Source of the DNA: Pseudomonadota bacterium
GTDB taxonomy: Bacteria > Myxococcota_A > Bradymonadia > Bradymonadales > GCA-2716585
Assembly: GCA_005804885.1 (NCBI GenBank)
Contig: SYOX01000052.1
Coordinates: 1 to 56,488 of the forward strand
DNA length: 56,488 nt
Reading direction: 5' to 3'
This document shows, in pieces, positions 1 to 8,518 of the stretch. Below the pieces are notes generated by a model. That model worked only from the letters and a program-made list of their open reading frames with translations, made no database searches and was not told the origin of the DNA. The position numbers were made by a program, and so were the translations under genes. Position 1 is the stretch's first letter. Each line of letters begins with the position of its first letter.

Positions 1-3000
1 AGGGCGGCGCTCCCGAGGCGGCCGACGAGGGCGCGCCGGGCGGCGGGCCGGACGACGTGACTCTGGACATCGACGCGCCTCCGGGCGATCACGCGGGCGG
101 CGGCGGGGGGGGCGGCGGCGCGGGGGCGCCGCAGGCCTGCGAGCCGATGCCGATGATGAGCGGCCCGGATCTGGGCGGCGGCGCAGACGCGGGCCTGGGC
201 TCGGAGCTGTCGATCCTGGAGGCGCTGGCGGCCGAGCACGGCGGGCAGGTGACGCCGCCGACGCCCATGGCGATCGAGCCCTCCCAGGCCGCGATCAAGC
301 CCAGCGACGAGCTCCTGGCGCTCTCGGGCAAGAACGCCACGTCGTTCCTGGAGGAGAAGTTCAAGGCGGGGCAGGGCTCCCAGGACTTGACGCAGTTCTC
401 CCAGGACAACGCCCAGTTCGCCCAGAACGTGACGCAGATCAAGTCCCACAGCCAGGTGACGCAGAACTTCGGCTTGAGCCCCTTCGAGCCGGATCCCTAT
501 GTGCCCTTCCAGGGCAAGGGCTTCGTCGGCGGGACGATCGAGACGATCCAGGCGGCGCTGGGCAAGATCGCCACGGTGACCGCGACGGTGGCGGACATCG
601 CGTCGATCGTCGGGACGGTCTGCAAGGTGGCCGGCTGGATCCTGTCGGTGCTGGCGCCCCCCGTGGGCGCGGCGCTGACGGTGGTGGGCAACTTCCTGGT
701 GCTGGTCGAGTTCATCTGCAACATCGTCTCGATGGCCTGCAGCGGCCTCAACGCCGTGATCGACCTGGCGCGGCTGGTGATGACCGACGATCCGAAGGAG
801 CGGGCCAAGTTCGCCAAGCGCTTCGCGGGCAACCTCCTGGCGACAGCAGGCCGCGGCCTGATGGCCATGGCCGGCGCCGGGACGCTCAAGATCGGCAAGG
901 CCGGCTCGGCGGCGCTCAAGGGCACCGCCAAGGGCCTCGGCGGCGCGGCCAAGGCGCTGGCGACGGGCAAGGGCCTGCGCGGCGCGGGGGCCGCCCTGGG
1001 CGCGGGCGGCAAGATCATGAGCGAGGGCTTCAAGGGCGTCAAGAAGCTCGAAGACGGCCTCAAGGCCGGCGGCGCGCTGGCGCGCGGCGGCACGAGCGTC
1101 GCCCAGGGGCTGCGCGGCGGCGCGGCGCGCATCAGCGCCGGCTTCAAGGCGGGCCTGCGGCGAGGCGGACGTGAGGCCGTCGCAGGGATGGGAGGGCGCC
1201 GCAACCTGATCCGGGCGGTCAAGGCCGGCTCGGGGGTCGCCAAGGGGCAGGCGCTGCCCGCCTCCATGCGGGGCGCGCTCAACAGCCCGGGCGCCCTTCG
1301 CTCTGCGGCCACGACCGCCGCTCAGGGCAGCAAGCGCGCCGCCGGCTTCCTCGGCCGCGCCGGCGCGCCGACCATGATGCAGCGCATGCGCGAGTTCGGC
1401 ACCATGGCCCGCGGCGCCGGCAGGGGCACCCTCCAGGGCCTCAGGTCCGGCGGTCGACAGATCGCCAAGGGCTTCAGGGGCCTCGGCGCCGAGTCGGTCG
1501 CGGCCTCCAAGCCCTGGGTGGTGTCCGCGGCCAAGGCCCAGGGGCTCGTCGGTCGCCTCAAGGCCGTCTTCGGCAAGGGCGGCTCGCTGCGCACGGGCGC
1601 GTCCAAGTTCTACAAGGAGGGCGTCGGCGCCGGCCCGCTCCAGCCCGTCACGGGCGGCAACCGCGTCATCCGCGCCCTCAAGAACGCCGGCGTCGCCATC
1701 GGCAACACCCGCGTGGGCACCTTCGCGCGCGGCGTCAACAACGTCCTCTATGAGACCAAGCTGCTCTCGAACGCGGCCAGCGTCGACAGCGCCGTCAACA
1801 AGTACATCCCCGCCATGCTAGGCCCTGGCGGGATGTCGGCGGCGATCGACAAGTTCCGCGACCCACGGATCACCGACGCCGGCACCGACGCCCACGGCCC
1901 CAAGCTCAGCACACGCCTCTACGCCGGAGCCATCTTCGACAAGGAGCGCTCGGGCGCCTTCAAGCTCCTCCAGAAGGTCGGCATCGGCCTGGCCCACGGC
2001 CACGGGCAGCAGCCCAGCGGCCTCGCCCTCGCCCCGCGCTTCAACCAGCCCGGCACCAGCACCGCCGCCCAGCGCGGCATCAACGCGCTCTCTCCTCAGC
2101 AGCAGCCCAACCCCCAGGGCAACACCCCGGCGCCAGACCCCGTCAACGCCACCCCGGCGCCGACGAACACCCCGGCGCCCACCAACACCCCGGCACCGAC
2201 CAGCACCCCCGCGCCCTTGCAGTCCAACGCGCCGCCGACCCCCGCCCCCCAGGCGCCGGCCCCCCAGGCCGGCGGCGATCTGGGCGCCAAGGTCGCCCGC
2301 ATGGCCTCCATCCTGCGCCAGATCGAGTGCTTCGAGGCCCAATCCGCCGAGGTCCAGAAGCTCCAGGCCCGCTACGAGGCCAGCCTCGCCCGCCAGCAGT
2401 ACCTCGCCACGCTCGCCATCCCAGGCGCCGATCAGGCCGGCGCACCCTCCGCCATCGGCGTCATCAACCAGCAGATCGAGAAGCTGACCAAGGCCGAGCA
2501 GGAGGCCGAAGAGGCCCGCCTCGCCTACACCGACGGCATGGAGCACTTCACCAAGAAGTCCGCCCAGGCCGACCTCATCCTCGGCGAGGCCCGCAAGAAC
2601 CGCACGGCGCTGCGCGCCGAGGAGGCCTCCGCACAGAAGGAGGACGAGGAGCAGAAGAAGGGCAAGAAGGGCGTCGACGACGGCAAGAAGGAGCAGACCA
2701 AGATCAACTCCGAGGGCACCAAGGGCAAGAACCAGGGCGATCAAACCCAGGGCACCGTCAACAGCACAACGCCAGCCCCAGGCCCCGAGCCCCCCGAAGA
2801 AGAGGTGCCCTGGTACCGGATCGACAAGCACATCGTCAACGCCGCCAAGTCCGTCTGGCGCGCTACCGTCGGCAGGGCCCTCAAGGCCATCGCCGAGAAG
2901 TGGGAGGCCCTCAAGCGCCAGCTCACCCAGATGATCATGCAGTTCGTCCTGGGCTTCATCGACCCCACCCTCGCCCAGCAGATCGAGCAGGCCGGCGCGC

Positions 3001-4100
3001 AGGCCGACCAGAACCTCGCCGCCAACAAGGAGACTACCGGGCAGATCGACCAGAGCAAGGGGAAGGTCGACGAGCTGGAGAAGGCTGCCACGGCCGGAAA
3101 GACCGAAGCCGAGCAGAACATGCAGACCTTCGCCGAGCTCATCGTCGACGCCGAGGAGGCCAAGGCCTCCGCCACCGAGCGCAAGAAACAGGCGATCGAG
3201 TGGCGCGACGCCATGCAGTCCTACATCTCCCAGTTCGAGGCCACCTACGGCGTCACCTTCCAGGAGGCCTCCAAGGCCTCCAGCGAGGACTGGAGCGCCA
3301 AGGACCACTCCAACGTCCTCCAGGCCCTCCAGGGGCGCATCGGCGAACTCTCCGCCGAATACACCCAGGTCGAAGGCGAGGTCACCGCAGAGCTCGCCCA
3401 GCAGAACCAGCAGGGCAACCCGGAGGAGCCCGCCTCTCCCGAGGGCGCGACGCCCGAGGAGGCCCCCCAGGAGGAGACCCCCGCCCCGCAGAACCAGTCC
3501 CTGCCGCCCGCCGACCAGTCCGTCTCTCCCCCCGCCGACATGCAGCCGGCCCCGGCCCCGCCCGTCGAAGAGGCGCCCGCCTCTCCCGAGGGCGCGCCCC
3601 CCCAGGAGGCCCCCCAGGAGGAGCCCGCCGACAACAGCGAGACCCCTCAGAGCGTCGACCTCTCGCAGGCCCTCATCCAGCTCGCCCAGCGCCTCCAGAG
3701 CGCGCTCGGTGAAAACCGGCAGGCCATCTCCCAGGAGCTCGCCCGCTGGAGTCAGCTCATCAACGAGGGCTCCGGGGCCTTCGACTTCAGCGCCGCCTCA
3801 CAGGCCGTCCTGGCCACCTACGACGAGCTCTCCGGACCCATGGTTCAGGAGGTCAGCAACATCCTCTCCTTCCTCCAGGGCGGCGGCGACCCCGCCACGG
3901 CGCGCCAGACCCTCCAGCAGCTCGCGCAGGCCGCCGGCGAGCTGGCACAGACCATCCTCGAGAACGCCCGACGCGGCTACCTCGAAGCCCTGGCCGACCT
4001 CCAGACCGACATGGCCGAGACGCCCCAGAACGCTCCCACCCCCGCGGTCCAGAACCCCGAGGCCACGCCGCCCGTCAACGCGCCGCCCCCCGGCAACTGA
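1..4100 (+). CDS. Giant Ala/Pro/Gln-rich protein, 5'-truncated by the window edge
   Basis: The reading frame is open back to the first bases of the window with the same Gly/Ala/Pro-rich composition, so the gene very probably begins upstream; a GTG at 57 is only an internal candidate. The visible 1347+ residues hold a Gly-rich start, a hydrophobic helical stretch (about bases 530-790), a long Gly/Ala/Lys/Arg-rich segment (870-1600), a TPAPTN-type repeat linker (about 2150-2250), and a second half predicted as coiled coil with Glu/Pro-rich linkers (2280-4100). No enzymatic motif was recognised. Large proteins of this style occur as secreted effectors or phage-tail/contractile-injection-associated proteins in Myxococcota, but nothing here proves that role. 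A TPR-like gene follows 43 bases downstream on the same strand and is a plausible partner. Confidence 0.8.
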   Translation, partial: GGAPEAADEGAPGGGPDDVTLDIDAPPGDHAGGGGGGGGAGAPQACEPMPMMSGPDLGGGADAGLGSELSILEALAAEHGGQVTPPTPMAIEPSQAAIKPSDELLALSGKNATSFLEEKFKAGQGSQDLTQFSQDNAQFAQNVTQIKSHSQVTQNFGLSPFEPDPYVPFQGKGFVGGTIETIQAALGKIATVTATVADIASIVGTVCKVAGWILSVLAPPVGAALTVVGNFLVLVEFICNIVSMACSGLNAVIDLARLVMTDDPKERAKFAKRFAGNLLATAGRGLMAMAGAGTLKIGKAGSAALKGTAKGLGGAAKALATGKGLRGAGAALGAGGKIMSEGFKGVKKLEDGLKAGGALARGGTSVAQGLRGGAARISAGFKAGLRRGGREAVAGMGGRRNLIRAVKAGSGVAKGQALPASMRGALNSPGALRSAATTAAQGSKRAAGFLGRAGAPTMMQRMREFGTMARGAGRGTLQGLRSGGRQIAKGFRGLGAESVAASKPWVVSAAKAQGLVGRLKAVFGKGGSLRTGASKFYKEGVGAGPLQPVTGGNRVIRALKNAGVAIGNTRVGTFARGVNNVLYETKLLSNAASVDSAVNKYIPAMLGPGGMSAAIDKFRDPRITDAGTDAHGPKLSTRLYAGAIFDKERSGAFKLLQKVGIGLAHGHGQQPSGLALAPRFNQPGTSTAAQRGINALSPQQQPNPQGNTPAPDPVNATPAPTNTPAPTNTPAPTSTPAPLQSNAPPTPAPQAPAPQAGGDLGAKVARMASILRQIECFEAQSAEVQKLQARYEASLARQQYLATLAIPGADQAGAPSAIGVINQQIEKLTKAEQEAEEARLAYTDGMEHFTKKSAQADLILGEARKNRTALRAEEASAQKEDEEQKKGKKGVDDGKKEQTKINSEGTKGKNQGDQTQGTVNSTTPAPGPEPPEEEVPWYRIDKHIVNAAKSVWRATVGRALKAIAEKWEALKRQLTQMIMQFVLGFIDPTLAQQIEQAGAQADQNLAANKETTGQIDQSKGKVDELEKAATAGKTEAEQNMQTFAELIVDAEEAKASATERKKQAIEWRDAMQSYISQFEATYGVTFQEASKASSEDWSAKDHSNVLQALQGRIGELSAEYTQVEGEVTAELAQQNQQGNPEEPASPEGATPEEAPQEETPAPQNQSLPPADQSVSPPADMQPAPAPPVEEAPASPEGAPPQEAPQEEPADNSETPQSVDLSQALIQLAQRLQSALGENRQAISQELARWSQLINEGSGAFDFSAASQAVLATYDELSGPMVQEVSNILSFLQGGGDPATARQTLQQLAQAAGELAQTILENARRGYLEALADLQTDMAETPQNAPTPAVQNPEATPPVNAPPPGN

Positions 4101-4143
4101 CGCGGCCTGCGGTCGCCCCTGACCCACGGCCGGAGCACCCACC

Positions 4144-5241
4144 TTGCGCCCTGACCCCCACGACCCCCTCCTTGATCCGGGCCTCGCCGGGCGCCTCCAG
4201 CTCCACCTCCGCACCCGGATCGACCGCCTCCAGCGCCTCGGCGACGCCGCCGCCGAGGCCGAGGCCCGCCGCCGCCTCGCCGCCGTCGCGCGCCACCTCG
4301 ACCAGCCCGCCGAGGCCCTGGCGCAGCTCCAGGCCCTGCTCGGCCTCCACCTGCGCGCCAGCCAATGGCTCGCCGCCGCCGACGTCCTGATGACCTGCGC
4401 CGAGCTCCTGCTCCACCTCGGACACCTCGACGACGCCCGCGTCGCCCTTGAAGAGGCGCGACGCCTCTACCTCGGACAGCGCGACGTCGCCGGGCTCGCC
4501 CTGTCCGAGATCCTCCAGGCCGACCTCCACCTGCGCCTCGCGCGCGACGACGACGCCCTGGCCTGCCTGCTGCGCGCCATGGAGGGGCTGACCGACCTCG
4601 GCCTCTCCGGGCCCCTGGCCCACGTCTGGGTTCAGCTTGCCCGCTTCCACCACCGCCGCAACCAACACAAGGTCGAGGACGCGGCCCTCAGCGCCGCCGT
4701 CGACTGCTTCCACCTCGACGGCAAGCCCCTCCAGGCGGCCCTGTGCCAGATCCAGCGCGCCGCGCGCCTCGGGCAGCGCGGCCTGAACGAAGACGCCCTG
4801 GCCACCCTCGATGACGTCGATCGCCTCCTGACCGGCGTCGAGGAAGGCCGCGCGCCGCTTGAGATCCGCGCCGCCCTCGACCGCGGCCGCCTCCTCGACG
4901 CCGCAGGCCGCAGCGCCGAGGCCCTCAGGGCGCTCCGCAAGGTCACAGGCCGGATCGACGAGGCCGGCGACAAGGCCCTGACCGCCGACATCCTTGAGCT
5001 GCACGGCGGCCTCCTGGCCCGCGAGGCTGCCGACCTCGACGCCCTCTCCGCCGCCGAGCTCCTCCTGGGCCGCGCCGTGGACCTCCACATCGAGCGCAAG
5101 CAACCCGCCCGCGTCCTCGACGCCGCCCGCAAGATCGTCGAGGCGGCCCAGCGCCTCGGCGACCTCCACCTCGCCCGACGCTGGGCCGTCCGCGCGGCGA
5201 CGGCCGCTGGCGCGCTGACCGCCCCGAAGCCAGAGCCCTGA
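4144..5241 (+). CDS. TPR-like helical repeat protein
   Basis: This 365-residue protein is almost entirely alpha-helical by composition, with repeated Ala/Leu/Arg-rich helix pairs of about 34-40 residues that look like tetratricopeptide repeats. It has no signal peptide, so it is probably a cytoplasmic scaffold or chaperone-like protein. The start is TTG, supported by a GGAG motif about 8 bases upstream. It lies 43 bases after the giant protein and may be co-transcribed with it, which would fit a role in handling that product (inference). It converges on the YceI gene, with an inverted-repeat element between them. Confidence 0.75.
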   Translation: MRPDPHDPLLDPGLAGRLQLHLRTRIDRLQRLGDAAAEAEARRRLAAVARHLDQPAEALAQLQALLGLHLRASQWLAAADVLMTCAELLLHLGHLDDARVALEEARRLYLGQRDVAGLALSEILQADLHLRLARDDDALACLLRAMEGLTDLGLSGPLAHVWVQLARFHHRRNQHKVEDAALSAAVDCFHLDGKPLQAALCQIQRAARLGQRGLNEDALATLDDVDRLLTGVEEGRAPLEIRAALDRGRLLDAAGRSAEALRALRKVTGRIDEAGDKALTADILELHGGLLAREAADLDALSAAELLLGRAVDLHIERKQPARVLDAARKIVEAAQRLGDLHLARRWAVRAATAAGALTAPKPEP

Positions 5242-5507
5242 GGCCGCTCGCGCCGCCGCGGCGCGCCGCCTTGATGACCTTCAGCGCGGTGTGGAGCAGG
5301 TTGTGATCATGGGGGGATCGGAGCGGGCCGCCCCAGGCTCGCGCCCGGCGCTACAGAGCAGGCACGCCCCTTCGGGGCTGACGAAGGGGCGTCAACCTCC
5401 AGGCATCGTGTCACTCAAGACAAGCGGCGCTCGATGTTGAGGGCCTGGAGTCGAGCGACACAGTGCTGCGGGTTCACCCGGAGCCTGTCGTCAGCCCTGA
5501 AGGGGCG
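5242..5507. other. Intergenic region between convergent genes
   Basis: This region holds most of inverted-repeat copy A and no convincing gene. A short stretch at 5242-5324 has no recognised signal. Confidence 0.6.
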
Positions 5508-5548
5508 TCACTGGGTTTGTAGCCCCGGGCGCGAGCCTGGGGCGGCCC
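5325..5548. repeat. Inverted-repeat element, copy A
   Basis: The 31-base arms at 5325-5355 and 5518-5548 are inverted copies with one mismatch. Pairing continues imperfectly inwards around the GACGCCCCTTC motif. The core ggctcgcgcccgg, its TGTAG-flanked partner, and an internal stretch at about 5373-5403 also occur in copy B (near 14857-15098; internal stretch about 14909-14939), so this is a dispersed family. The right arm overlaps the 3' end of the YceI gene. No transposase and no clear target duplication were seen. Confidence 0.8.
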
Positions 5549-6182
5549 TCTTGCACAGGATCTCGACACGGACGGGGACCTCGTCCTCGATGGGGTCCCC
5601 GTCCGGCCCGACGGGGTGGTTCACGCCAAAGTCCTTGCGGTTGAGTGTGATCTCGGCCACGCCGTGGATCTCGTCGGGGTCAACAACCAGCGTCGCGGGG
5701 AAGCTCAACGCCTGGCGCACCCCTCGCACCTCCAGATGCCCCTTGATCCAGTGCGTGTGACCCTCGCCCGGCGAGGCCGAGATCTCGGTCGACTTGAAGC
5801 CAGCCGTGGGGAACTCGAAGGCGCTGAAGAAGTCGCTCGACAGCAGGTGCATGCTCAAGGCGTCATTGCCATGGACGAGCGACTTGACGTCGAGCACGAT
5901 CCACAGCGACCTCACCGCGTCGCCGTCCAGCGACACCTGCCCCCCCAGCCGCGCGAAGGTCCGCGTGTGGGACATCTCCTGCCGCGATCCCGTGAAGCGC
6001 ACCGTGCTGCGAGATTCATCGATGGCGAGCGCCTCGGCGCCCTCCTGGCCCTTCGTCGTCTCCTCGACCGCGACCTGGGCCTCCTCCTCGGGGCTCTGAA
6101 CCACGTCGGTGGTCACGCAGGCCGACACCAGAGCCGCCGTGATGCACGAAGTCAGCGCCCGGGATGTGAAATTCGCCTTCAT
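5508..6182 (-). CDS. YceI-family lipoprotein
   Basis: This 224-residue protein starts with a lipoprotein signal (lipobox LVSAC near residue 22), a short Glu-rich linker, and then a YceI-like lipocalin-type domain (about residues 50-205) with typical strands such as STVRFTG and GHLEVRGV. YceI proteins bind isoprenoid-like or other amphipathic ligands in the periplasm; the ligand here is unknown. The start is supported by AGGAGG five bases upstream. The last dozen or so residues (GSRPGLQTQ end) and the stop codon lie inside the right arm of inverted-repeat copy A, so the native C-terminus was probably replaced by repeat DNA. Confidence 0.88.
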   Translation of the reverse strand: MKANFTSRALTSCITAALVSACVTTDVVQSPEEEAQVAVEETTKGQEGAEALAIDESRSTVRFTGSRQEMSHTRTFARLGGQVSLDGDAVRSLWIVLDVKSLVHGNDALSMHLLSSDFFSAFEFPTAGFKSTEISASPGEGHTHWIKGHLEVRGVRQALSFPATLVVDPDEIHGVAEITLNRKDFGVNHPVGPDGDPIEDEVPVRVEILCKRAAPGSRPGLQTQ

Positions 6183-6266
6183 CCTGTCCTCCTGGCGCGC
6201 CAGCAGTGGCCGCGCGACACCCGCCTGTGCAAATTCAAGGCCCGCGCGCCGCGCCTCGATCTCTCC

Positions 6267-6292
6267 GCCGACGCCCTGTCCAGGGCGTCGGC
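6267..6292. repeat. Perfect 12-bp hairpin upstream of the methyltransferase gene
   Basis: A 12-base stem (gccgacgccctg) with a two-base loop lies in the spacer between the divergent YceI and methyltransferase genes. It has no T-tract, so it is not a classic terminator. It could be an operator or an mRNA structure (inference). Confidence 0.5.
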
Positions 6293-6415
6293 CGAACCCT
6301 GAGCGCCGCCGCGCCGCAATCCTTGCGACTCAGCCCGGACGCCGCTATTTCTTGCGCCCTCGAAGCCTGCGGGCGGCGCTCAGGGAGGGGGGACGTGGAA
6401 GGAGGTGGAGGGATC

Positions 6416-7177
6416 TTGAAGCCCAAGGACGATCAGCTCTTCTCGCGCGTGAGCGCGTGGCAGGGCCTTGAGCCGTGGGGGCGGGTGCTGGACGCGGGCA
6501 CCGGGAACCACTCGTTGAGCTGGATCCTGCGCCTCAAGACGGAGCAATGGACGGCCGTCACCGGCGATCCGAGCCGCTCTGCGGAGATGCGCCAGACCTT
6601 CGGCGGGCAGCTGCGCGGCGGCGACCGCCTCGTCGTCGGCAACTGGTCCGACCCGTCCTTCCTGCAAGGCGAGCGCTACGACGTGGTCATCGCGGATTAC
6701 CTCGTCGGCGCCATCGAGGGCTTCGCCCCCTACTATCAGGATCAGATCCTGGGTCGCCTGAAGCCCCTGGTGGGCCGCGCGCTCTACGTCGTGGGGCTGG
6801 AGCCCTTCGACGACCACGCCCAGGACGAGGGAGGGCGCCTGATCCTTGAGATCGCGCGGCTCAGGGACGCCTGCATCCTGCTGGCGGGCCACCGCTGCTA
6901 CCGCGAGTTCCCCCTTCAGTGGATGCTGCGCCACCTCGACGCCGCCGGCTTCGAGGTCGAGCGCCACGAGGCGGTCCCCATCCTCTACGGTTCGAGCTTC
7001 ATCCAGTCCCAGCTCGGCGTCGCGCGCCGCAAGCTGCCCTTGATGGCCGACCGGGCGCTGGCCAGGGCCATGGAGCTTCACATCGACGCCCTGGAGCGAC
7101 GCGCGCTTGAATTCATCAACCGTTGCGGGCGGATACGCTTCGGCAGCGATTACGTGATCAAGGCTACGCCGCGCTGA
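6416..7177 (+). CDS. SAM-dependent methyltransferase-like protein
   Basis: The best start is TTG at 6416, preceded by AAGGAGG ten bases upstream, giving 253 residues; the open frame begins at 6206 but its extra N-terminus is low-complexity. Residues near 25-35 form a class I SAM-binding motif (VLDAGTGNHS), followed by an acidic strand end (VTGDPS) and an IADYLVG segment where the motif IV aspartate is expected. The middle and C-terminus resemble small-molecule or protein methyltransferases, but the substrate cannot be named. It converges on the protease gene, with only 12 bases between the two stops. Confidence 0.75.
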   Translation: MKPKDDQLFSRVSAWQGLEPWGRVLDAGTGNHSLSWILRLKTEQWTAVTGDPSRSAEMRQTFGGQLRGGDRLVVGNWSDPSFLQGERYDVVIADYLVGAIEGFAPYYQDQILGRLKPLVGRALYVVGLEPFDDHAQDEGGRLILEIARLRDACILLAGHRCYREFPLQWMLRHLDAAGFEVERHEAVPILYGSSFIQSQLGVARRKLPLMADRALARAMELHIDALERRALEFINRCGRIRFGSDYVIKATPR

Positions 7178-7189
7178 TCGGGTCTGCGC

Positions 7190-7882
7190 TCAGGGCGCCG
7201 GACGGCGCTCCGCGACGACGCCTCTGCGGGCGAAGAGCGCGCGTCGGTCCTCGATCAGCGCCAGCTCGTCCGGGTGGAAGCTCCACGTCTCGACGGGCGG
7301 GCGATCGGGGTCCTTGCTCTTGTTCATGATGCTGTCGGGGTGCTCGCTGTGGGGCAGGCCGAAGAAGTGGCCAAGCTCGTGGCCCATCACCAGGTCCCAC
7401 GCGATCCTGGACATGATGACGTACTGGTGGTTGGTGTTGATCCGGCTGCGCCAGTGGACGCCGTTGATCTCGCCGGGGCCGTCGACGTTGTCGAGCCGCC
7501 CGACGATGAAGACGTCGATGAGGCCGCGCTTGTAGCGCCTCAGGGTCAGCCGATCTCTGTCCTTGCGAGTCCTGATCTTGAACAGCGCGGGCGACAGCGC
7601 CCGCACCTCGACGACCTCGAAGCCGATCCCCGCGCCTTCGAAGCGCTTGTTGGCGTCGTCGAGCCGCGACGCGATCCACGCCGCGCTCTGGACCGGCTGC
7701 TTGTTCTTGACCACCACATGAATCCGCAGCCCGTAACAGTGGGCGGCGGCCTCGGGGCAGGGCGGCGCGGCGGCCTTGATCGCGTCCAGCGGGGACTTGC
7801 CCGCCTCGGCATCGGGCGAGCAGAGCGCCCCGATCGCCGCGCAGGCCGTCAGCAGGATCAGAGCGTGTCTCAAGAGGGTCAT
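7190..7882 (-). CDS. Secreted matrixin-like zinc metalloprotease
   Basis: With the start at 7882 the protein has 230 residues and a clean signal peptide (MTLLRHALILL...). The frame stays open to 8041 but that extension has no signal and runs into the mobile element. Residues 168-178 form the metzincin zinc site HELGHFFGLPH (H168, E169, H172, H178), and SIM (M186) fits the Met-turn. Matrixins are zinc endopeptidases; this one is probably periplasmic or secreted. It is short, with no propeptide cysteine switch visible. The target is unknown. Confidence 0.85.
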   Translation of the reverse strand: MTLLRHALILLTACAAIGALCSPDAEAGKSPLDAIKAAAPPCPEAAAHCYGLRIHVVVKNKQPVQSAAWIASRLDDANKRFEGAGIGFEVVEVRALSPALFKIRTRKDRDRLTLRRYKRGLIDVFIVGRLDNVDGPGEINGVHWRSRINTNHQYVIMSRIAWDLVMGHELGHFFGLPHSEHPDSIMNKSKDPDRPPVETWSFHPDELALIEDRRALFARRGVVAERRPAP

Positions 7883-7989
7883 GGGCGCCTTGATCAGCGA
7901 TCCCTGAGAGATCCAGGGGGGGTCATGTTGGCCGATCTCGCGCGCCAGAACAAGAAACCGCGCCGTCGAGTGACTCTCCCTCTCTGCCT

Positions 7990-8433
7990 CAGGTTTGCTC
8001 AGTGAAGCCTGAAGTCCTGCCGCGCTCGACGATCGCCCCACGCTCCTCGCACCGCCCCTGTCGGGGACGGGCTCGTCGGGTGGGGCTTGGATGTGCGGGT
8101 GGGCTGCGCCCTGTCGGTCGCAGGCCGGCGGGCGGACGACAGCGGATCGCAGGGCCTGATCAGCGCGTCGAAGTGGGCCTGTGGATTGGGGTTTTTACTC
8201 CCTCAGGTGTCGACCTGGGCCGCTCGCGGGCCTGCGACCGACAGGGCGCAGCCCACCCTGAGCTTGTAGCCCCACCCGACGAGCCCGTCCCCGACAGGGG
8301 CGGTGCGAGGAGCGTGGGGCGGTGAGAGGAGCGTGGGGCGGTGCGAGGAGCGTGGGGCGATACGCCGTCGGCACGATCGTGGCGTGGGATGCCGTGGCGT
8401 CGCGGGCCTTGGAACCTTCACTGAGCAAACCTG
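7990..8433. mobile_element. MITE-like element with 17-bp terminal inverted repeats and 9-bp target duplication
   Basis: The ends are perfect 17-base inverted repeats: caggtttgctcagtgaa at 7990-8006 and its complement at 8417-8433. They are flanked by the 9-base direct repeat tctctgcct (7981-7989 and 8434-8442), which looks like a target-site duplication. Inside are perfect 54-base inverted arms (8034-8087 and 8268-8321) and a second perfect 28-base pair (8099-8126 and 8229-8256). No transposase frame exists, so the element would need help in trans. A 9-bp duplication is seen for several DDE transposase families; the parent family is unknown. Confidence 0.85.
8302..8358. repeat. 19-bp tandem repeat, 3 copies
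   Basis: Three adjacent copies of ggtgcgaggagcgtggggc (one base differs in the middle copy) start in the right-hand arm of the internal inverted repeat of the MITE-like element. The first copy is part of the arm, so the array looks like a local amplification of the arm end. Confidence 0.85.
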
Positions 8434-8518
8434 TCTCTGCCTCCGCCTCGGCGCCCTGTCGACCCGCCCTCGACGCCTCCTGATCCCGCCAGGGGCTCCT
8501 GCGGCCCGCCCGCCCCCT

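Noticed and set aside
6267..6292. Rho-independent terminator
   Set aside because: The hairpin lacks a T-tract and stands upstream of both divergent genes, not after one.
7883..8041. Longer start for the matrixin-like protease
   Set aside because: The extra residues come partly from the mobile element and would mask the signal peptide at 7882.
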